From: Odontesthes bonariensis
Taxonomy: Eukaryota > Chordata > Actinopteri > Atheriniformes > Atherinopsidae
DNA length: 64,000 nt
Direction: 5' to 3'
Assembly: GCF_027942865.1 (NCBI RefSeq)
Contig: NC_134525.1
Location: 1,432,723 to 1,496,722 of the forward strand
Shown: one piece after another, positions 27,301-36,300 of the stretch
Layout of the letters: each line of letters starts with the position of its first letter
How positions within the stretch are numbered: position 1 is the stretch's first letter
Made by a program: the position numbers and the translations under genes
Notes under the pieces: generated by a model
The model's database searches: none
The model's input: the letters and a program-made list of their open reading frames with translations, nothing else
Told to the model about the DNA's origin: nothing

Positions 27301-30300
27301 CAGAGTTACGTCCTGAGTTACGTCCAGAGTTACGTCCAGAGTTACGTCCCGAGTTACGTCCAGAGTTACGTCCTGAGTTACGTCCTGAGTTACATCCTGA
27401 GTTACGTCCAGAGTTACATCCTGAGGTACACTCTGAGTTACGTCCTGAGTTATGTCCAGAGTTACGTCCAGAGTTACGTCCAGAGTTACGTCCCGAGTTA
27501 CGTCCAGAGTTACGTCCAGAGTTACGTCCAGAGTTACGTCCAGAGTTACGTCCCGAGTTACGTCCCGAGTTACGTCCCGAGTTACGTCCCGAGTTACGTC
27601 CTGAGTTACGTCCAGAGTTACGTCCAGAGTTACGTCCAGAGTTACGTCCAGAGTTACATCCTGAGTTACGTCCCGAGTTACGTCCTGAGTTACATCCTGA
27701 GGTACACTCTGAGTTACGTCCTGAGTTACATCCTGAGGTACACTCTGAGTTACGTCCTGAGTCTCTACGGGCGTCTCTAAGGGTGTCTCTACGGGCGTCT
27801 CTACGGGCGTCTCTAGGGGCGTCTCTACGGGCGTCTCTAAGGGCGTCTCTACGGTCGTCTCTAAGGGCGTCTCCACGGGCGTCTCTAAGGGCGTCTCTAC
27901 GGGCGTCTCTACGGGCGTCTCTAAGGGCGTCTCTACGGGTGTCTCTAAGGGCGTCTCTAAGGGCGTCTCTAGGGGCGTCTCTAAGGGTGTCTCTAAGGGC
28001 GTCTCTAAGGGCGTCTCTACGGGTGTCTCTAAGGGCGTCTCTAAGGGCGTCTCTAAGGGCGTCTCTAAGGGCGTCTCTACGGGTGTCTCTAAGGGCGTCT
28101 CTAGGGGCGTCTCTAAGGGCGTCTCTAAGGGCGTCTCTACGGGCGTCTCTAAGGGCGTCTCTAAGGGCGTCTCTAAGGGCGTCTCTAAGGGCGTCTCTAC
28201 GGGCGTCTCTAAGGGCGTCTCTAAGGGCGTCTCTAAGGGCGTCTCTACGGGTGTCTCTAAGGGCGTCTCTACGGGCGTCTCTAAGGGCGTCTCTAAGGGC
28301 GTCTCTAAGGGCGTCTCTAGGGGCGTCTCTACGGGCGTCTCTAAGGGCGTCTCTAAGGGCGTCTCTACGGGCGTCTCTAAGGGCGTCTCTACGGGCGTCT
28401 CTAAGGGCGTCTCTAAGGGCGTCTCTAAGGGCGTCTCTAGGGGCGTCTCTACGGGCGTCTCTAAGGGCGTCTCTAAGGGCGTCTCTACGGGCGTCTCTAA
28501 GGGCGTCTCTAAGGGCGTCTCTAAGGGCGTCTCTGACTGTAAACAAGCCGCAGCTGAAGAATAGGAGTCGGTCGCTATAGCAACCAGACAGCCTCCTACC
28601 GTGAAACCTACCAGAGAGGATGCTGTGGGACCCGATCGGCTGCAGATAACGTTATTGATCCCTCAGCTGATTGGCTGCAGATAACGTTATTGATCCCTCA
28701 GCTGATCAGCTGCAGATAGCGTTATTGATCCCTCAGCTGATTGGCTGCAGATAACGTTATTGATCCCTCAGCTGATTGGCTGCAGATAACGTTATTGATC
28801 CCTCAGCTGATCAGCTGCAGATAGCGTTATTGATCCCTCAGCTGATTGGCTGCAGATAACGTTATTGATCCCTCAGCTGATCAGCTGCAGATAGCGTTAT
28901 TGATCCCTCAGCTGATTGGCTGCAGATAACGTTATTGATCCCTCAGCTGATCGGCTGCAGATAACGTTATTGATCCCTCAGCTGATCGGCTGATCTAACC
29001 CATCCTGAGAACACACTCTCTGCTGCTTGTGTGTGAGCCGGTGCACCTGGCTGCCTCAGCACTCGGAGGTATTCACTAATCACAGGGAAGGCTGAGGTCA
29101 CGGCCCCTGTAATTACTGCCTCTAATTGGCCGGCCTGCGTGCAGAGAACCAATCAGATGCCATCAGGAAATGACCAGCCTGGATAATAGTGTGTGTCAGT
29201 GTGTTTGTGTGTCCTCCCAGCTGGTGGACGCGTTCCAGCTGAACTCGTACGTGGAAAAGCTGAATGGAATGCCCCCCAGAAAGCCTTTATTAGCTCCTGA
29301 GTTAGCCTCTCATTAAATCAGCTGCACTCTCTGTGCTGTCCAACCACCAACGAGCACGTTGCTGCAGTGTTTGCATGCATAAAGCGCGATGTAATTTAAC
29401 TCAGTCAGCGAGGAAATCCTTTACGTTCAAAGCTGGAACACATTCAGCTCAGTTTGAGTGCATCCACCTTAGAGTTATTATGACTCTGAGTCCTCGGAGG
29501 AGGAAAAGGGGTGACTTTAGAAAATGCATCTGTAGTAAGTAAGTAATCTTTATTTGTACAGCACCAGGGTCACAAAGCGGTTTACAGGTACGATAGAAAC
29601 ACAGTTAAGAAGTACATAAAAGTACAAGTTCTGTAGTTCCACCTTCAGGTCAGATAGTGACATGCGTCTAAAACACGTCGGGCTCAGTTGGAGATAACCT
29701 GCTGGGTCTGAACTTTGGAAGATGTTTAACAGCCCTGTCAGTGTTATTAACTTTGGTCTCTGGCGTGTAATTGATGGCGGGACCACCTGATCACGCCCAC
29801 CTGTTAGGATGGATGTGTTTTCCAAGAGAAATCTATTCTAGTCCACCTGGATGGCGACTCAACATCTGATGTGTCTGTTGCTGTGGTTACTAGCATGCTA
29901 ATACTAATAGCAGGTCTTCTGCTGTGGTTACTAGCATGCTAATACTAGTAACAGGTCTGCTGCTGTGGTTACTATCATGCTAATACTAGCAACAGGTCTG
30001 CTGCTGTGGTTACTAGCATGATAATACTAGCAACAGGTCTTCTGCTGTGGTTACTAGTATGCTAATACTAGCAACAGGTCTTCTGCTGTGGTTACTAGCA
30101 TGATAATACTAGCAACAGGTCTTCTGCTGTGGTTACTAGTATGCTAATACTAGCAACAGGTCTTCTGCTGTGGTTACTAGCATGATAATACTAGCAACAG
30201 GTCTTCTGCTGTGGTTACTAGTATGCTAATACTAGCAAACAGGTCTTCTGCTGTGGTTACTAGTATGCTAATACTAGCAACAGGTCTTCTGCTGTGGTTA

Positions 30301-33300
30301 CTAGTATGCTAATACTAGCAACGGGTCTTCTGTTGTGGTTACTAGTATGCTAATACTAGCAACGGGTCTTCTGTTGTGGTTACTAGCATGATAATACTAG
30401 CAGCAGGTCTTCTGCTGTGGTTACTAGCATGCTAATACTAGCAACAGGTCTTCTGCTGTGGTTACTAGCATGATAATACTAGCAACAGGTCTTCTGCTGT
30501 GGTTACTAGAATGATAATACTAGCAACAGGTCTTCTGCTGTGGTTACTAGTATGATAATACTAGCAACAGGTCTTCTGCTGTGGTTACTAGCATGATAAT
30601 ACTAGCAACAGGTCTGCTGCTGTGGTTACTAGCATGCTAATACTAGCAACAGGTCTGCTGCTGTGGTTACTAGCAAGTCTAAGCTAGTCTGATTAGCTTC
30701 TGATTTGAGCAGCTCCATCAGGCTGGACTCTCCCACCTGATGATGCTTGGTAACAGTCGGCGTTGTTTTGTCTGTTTTCAGATTTGTCAGAGAAGAAGAG
30801 CGACCTGCGCGTTTGTGACGCCGGGACGTGTCGGTTTGGAGGCACCTGCCGGGAAAATGGAGCCGACATCAAGTGCGTCTGTCAGTTCCACGTGAGTCCC
30901 GCACACGGCGCCTGTGTTTTCATCAGAACCGGTCCAGATTCGGGTCCGACTGGACACAGTTTGAGCCGCTGGTTTGCTCAGAGATGAGCAGAGAGCTGCT
31001 GAAATGAACGAGTTTGATGCAAACAAACGGTTTTGTGTTTCAGTGCCATAAGAAGTACGTCCCGGTCTGCGGCTCCAACGGAGACACGTACCAGAACGAG
31101 TGCTTCCTGCGGAGAGCCGCCTGCAAGAAGCAGAGGGCCATCAGCATCGTGTCAGAGGGACCCTGTTACCACGGTAACGCACGCTCATAGTCTGCTGTCA
31201 AACAGCGTCTGAAAGCATCCTGTCCTTCGCTCATTCATAACTCGTACAATGAACCCAGAAACAGGGTTTATCAGCCAGGGTGAGCAAATACAGCTCAGAT
31301 GCATTTTAGATTAGATTAAAATCCAGTTTCATGTGGTTATTGGGCTTAAAACAGGCCCGTATTTAGGCTTTAAATTCATATATCAGCATGGAAAGGCGCT
31401 TGAATTTTTAAAACATCCTGTGATAAGATGAAAATAGTCGGTTATTTGGTGACGCTCCGTGAAGAATCTGCCTGCGAGGTGCACAACAAAAAGTGTAGAA
31501 AATAGGGTTAAGACCGCTGCCAGAGAGAGCTGGACAGGTCAAAGTTTAGGGTTATCAACAACACCGCTGCCAGAGAAAGATTAAAGTTTAGTTTGTAGTA
31601 TCTGAGTGAAACGTGTGAGGAAGCATTAAGGAGCTTTAACGCAGCATTAAGCATCTGAGGAGCAAAATAAAGTCAAACGAGCTGGAAATAAGAAGGTAAA
31701 ACGGTTTCTGGTCCGCTGCTAACCTCGCACCGTCTCCTTCTGTCTGGCAGACGCAGGTTCGGGATCCGGAGACGGAGGTAAGCGGACTTTTGTTGCTTTA
31801 AAAACACGAAATAAAAAGGAGCTCCAGGTGAAAGCGTGTTTGTGTCCGCAGACGACGAAGGCTCCGGGCGCGGCAAGAAGGCGTCCAAATGTGGCAACTG
31901 CAAGTTCGGAGCCGAGTGTGACGAAGACTCTGAGGACATGCTGTGAGCGTGCACGCACACACGCACACACATGCACACTACAATAACCCGCTTCCTCCTC
32001 ACAGACGATGTTTGTTGTGTGCGCAGCTGCATGTGCAACATCGTGTGCAACGGCCACAACGACAACCCGGTGTGCGGCGGCGACGGCGCCACCTACGACA
32101 CGCCGTGCCACGTGCGCGAGGCGTCCTGCCTCAAACAGCTCAAGATCGACATCAAGCACGTGGGGCGTTGCCAAGGTAACCGGAACGCGGCACACAAAAC
32201 GACACAGAGTTAGGACGTGAAGAAGAAGAAAAGGAAGGGGGGATGGGTGGAGAAAGGAGAAGAAGAGTCAGCGGGGAGAAGCAGAAAAGGTGGAAAACGT
32301 TTTCAGTTCATTTATATTAAATGATGACCTGACCTCAATCTAAACACACGCCGATCTTCCTGGAGCTGCGAGGCCCGTCACTGATTAATTTATTACAGAG
32401 ACCTGAACCCTGGAACCAGGTCTGGAGCCGAGAAACAGACCTCTGAGGGCCCCAAAGGCCCCAAAGGCCCCAAAGGCCCCGCGATGCAGAGATGTACAAA
32501 CACAAACACACAAAGCAGTAACACGCATGACTGAATATTCATAAACTCATGTGAATCTCTAAGAGAAAACAACATGAAAAACTGTAACTTTCAGCTTTGT
32601 TCTGATCCAGCCTTCAATTCTTTACTCATTTCCATGGAAACGGCTGCAGAGATCCACTGAAACATGTTCAAGCATAGAAGAAAAAAACACTTTATTCATT
32701 CAAATTAGTCAAGTAGCGCAAAAAAATTATAAATATTATACAATGATTGTATATTAACAACAATAAGCTTTATAGAGCAATAAATGACTAAAGAAATAAA
32801 TCTATTTGAGAAGAACTCAGCGGTCCTGTTAAAAAGCTTCTGGCTGTGGGGTGAAGGCCCTCCTGAACCTCTCGGTCCTGCAGCTGCTCCTCGGTCCTGC
32901 CTACATGGAGAGGACGTTTATGGTTCTCCAGAACAGAATCTAACTTCCTCCTCATGCGTTGCTCCACCACAGCACTGAGAGGGTCCTACAACAGAACCAG
33001 AACCAGAACCAGAACCCTTTTTCACCGGTTTTTCAGGCGCCCACAGTTTTTTCCTGCCTGAATGGTTCATAGCTCAGAGTTACGTGGCTGAACAAAGAAA
33101 AAACACATTCCTCTGAAGATGCTCAGACAGACTGGGTACGGCAGCTGCCACACCTCGGCTCCAGGGGGAAATGTAAATGTTTGTTTTTCTTATTTCTTTT
33201 CTTTTTTTATATGAATGTATGGAATAATCAATACATTTGATTATTAATTGACTGTGTCAGTTTGTATTGATTATTCTATTATTTAATACATATAAATGAA

Positions 33301-36300
33301 CTACAAATGAAATTCTGAACAACACAATCAACTTATCTAAGTATCATCTTCCCTTTTGAAATGTGGTATCTCCCAGCCCCCCCCGAGATGACGGAGCCTG
33401 GAGGTCAAAGCTGATGTTATTAGCGGGATTTGTTGTTTGCTAATTAATGTAAAATATGAAAAGGAAGCAGAAAACTTTAGATTTATTTATCACCAAAAAA
33501 AAGGGTGATGATGGGTCCAATGTTGCCCCAGCGGCGGAGGAAGGAGGACCAGGAAGTGAAGGCGGGATTCAGGCTGTTAACGAGGCTGTCCACTTCAGCA
33601 CCTCCGTCGCTAATGCTAATACTAACGCTAATGCTAATGCTAATGCTAATGTTAATGCTAATGCTAATGCTAACAGGGAGACGGAGACGAGTCCATTGTT
33701 ATGTTAGTGGCTATGTGAGTGAGACTGCATTTGCACACAGATAAGCTACATAGCAGACTTTTGTGGTGATTATTGTATATTTATTGATTGATACTGTAGT
33801 CATGTGACTATAGTGACCTCGCCTTAGCTTAGCTTTGGCTGAATTGACGCCGCTGTGCTCAGGTACAAGGCCTAAAGATGAGGTTTGGGTGGACAGGTGT
33901 CTGCTGCTGATTCTTCCTTCGTTTGAAGTGAGAACAATAAAGAAGCAGCTTCTTCTTCTGTGGTTTCAGATAAAAGCAGGAAGGACGATGGCACCAAGAC
34001 CAAACCGGACATCTATGGTGAGACGCCGTCAACTCGCCGAACGCCTTCGCTGCGTTTGTCACAACAAGCCAATCGTTAAGCAGCATTTTCTTCTTCTGTC
34101 TTCAGCTGTGTCCAAGCCTGGTGAGGGGGAGGGCTTTGCGGACAGCCCCGCCCCCTGTCCCGAAGACTACGCCCAGTTCTGCGAGCACGGCCAGTGCGAG
34201 ATGCGGCACAACCTGCCGACCTGCAGGTAACGGCCCAGTCCCACGGGTCAGACCTCAGATCTGAACACTAAAGTATTCCTAAACCTAAAGCAGGCGTGAA
34301 CAGGAAGTACACACAAGGTGGTGAGCTCTTCAAAATAAAACAGGAAGCACCAAAGTAAAAGGTTGAGTCATAGGCTGTGTTCGAAACCGCATACTAAATA
34401 CTACATACTACATACTCATCGATCAGACAGTATGCAGAGCGTTTACCCACAATGCATTTCGCTCCTGCCCGAGCCGAAATCAGCCGGCCTGAAGCTGATT
34501 TCTCTTAAGCTCTAAACTCTGTAAACTTTAGCAACATTTGAAACATTTTCAGGTGAGAAAGTAGTCGTTTAGATCCCCAACGTGTTGATTACCTGACAAA
34601 ATACCGGCTGTTTACCATTTTGTTCCCACGAATTCGGCGCTACTAAAGCTAGCCGCAGTGAGCAACGCACTTCCTGTTATTTTCACAAAATAAAATACCC
34701 GTTGCCTTTTATCATAGGGAAAGCCATTACCATACAATTGGTGCTTTTGTTTTGAAAACAGGAAGTGAACCTACCCTCGTTGTAGCTAGCTTGAAACTGC
34801 CGTTTTGACAGGAAATGACGATCGGCGACGTCACGTTACGTTGCATCTTGGGTAGTTTGAGTATTAACCTCATGATGCATACCCAACATTTAGGAGAATC
34901 TAGTATGCATCCGGGAACTTCTGCTTACTCAAACTCACATACTAACTCAAAAAGTTAGTATGAGTAGTAGGAGAAGTATGCTGTTTGGAACACAGCCTAT
35001 GACCTTGAGCGGGGCTTCAGCCAGTTTGGCACCACGTCGGTCCCATCCCGCCCCATCCAGGAAGAGCCCGTAAATGTAGGCCCCGCCCACATGCTCAGGA
35101 GGCGGGGCTGACACGTCCTCCTTCATCATCTTGGTGACATCGTTGCTGAGGACGACGGTGTCCAAGGCCCAACCGGCCTGGACAGTGACCCCAGGTGTTG
35201 ACGGGTCAGAGCTGCAGCATGAAGACGTTTTCAGTTTTCAGCCTCTTTCACAAATCAGCTGAAATGATTGAAATGGATCCTTCAGTCGAAGTGAATCAGA
35301 AACGTTTCTGCTTTAAAGGAAAATACAGAAAAAGACGATAAAAGCAGAACACAGTTTATTATAGTTTATATATTTATAGTTTATCAGTTTATTCCATGCT
35401 GAGGTGAGGCCGGACCGACAGATGGAAACCTTCCTGCTCTCATTCTGCCCACGCCTCCGTGTTCGACCTGCTGAGCCACCGCAGGGCGCCGACTGTTCGT
35501 GATTTAAAAGAGACGAAGCTCCTGCTCACCTGCTGACCCCCGAGTCCACATCAGTCCACATCGGTCCACATCGGTCCAGCTGAAGGACAGCGTCAGATCG
35601 TCCAACACAAAGAAGTTCCCCTCTGTTCGTTCAGGAGGCGTAACCGTGGGTAACCACCGTGTGTTTGTGCGTTGCAGGTGTGACGCGGCGTACGGCGGTC
35701 CTCAGTGCGACCAGCTGCTGGACTTTAACATCCTCTACGTCGTGCCCAGCGGGCAGAAGCTGCACTACGTCCTCATCGCCGCCATCATCGGAGCCGTTCA
35801 GATCGCCGTTATCGTCGCCGTGGTGATGTGCTTCACCAGGTACGCACACCCGGTTCCCCACATCACACACGAGGGCTGTCAGAGTGAAGCGTAATGATCG
35901 GTGACCGGTGGGCCGGCTCAGAGATGAGATATTCATTCTCTGAGAGTTAACCCACCGAGGGCGCAGTGCCGGCTCTCAGCCAGCAGGGGGAGCCTGAGGC
36001 TGATGTTCAGCTGTGGCACCGCAGGCTTTTTAAGCCGCCTGCAGGAAGAGCAACACGCTGATGTCAGGCTCATCTGAAAGATGTTTTAGTGCTGGTAATC
36101 ATTTTCACCTTTACTTATTAACCCTTACTAACTCTAACCCTTACTAACCAACACCAACAGACGTGTGCACATCACTCCTGTTCTTAACTCCCTCCATTGG
36201 CTTCCTGTCCTTTATGGAACTGATTTTAAACTTTTAATGTTGGTTTTTAAAGCTCTTAGCGGCCTCGCCCCGTCGTATTTATCTGAGCTTTTAACAGTCC

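Noticed and set aside
25546..28546. Minus-strand open frames of 776 and 980 codons
   Set aside because: They run through a 12-bp repeat; a period divisible by three keeps frames open. Composition is only (DVTQ)n or (NSGR)n, frames overlap one another, and the region is intron 1 of tmeff1.
27783..28580. Plus-strand (SLRA)n frame of 265 codons
   Set aside because: Artefact of the GGGCGTCTCTAA 12-bp period; no start context or domain.
28625..28996. CRISPR-like array (35-bp repeat)
   Set aside because: No spacers between units; ordinary minisatellite.
34947..35165. A separate small gene in tmeff1 intron 8
   Set aside because: It is a partial copy of a dynein exon without its acceptor; its start codon lies within the copied exon.
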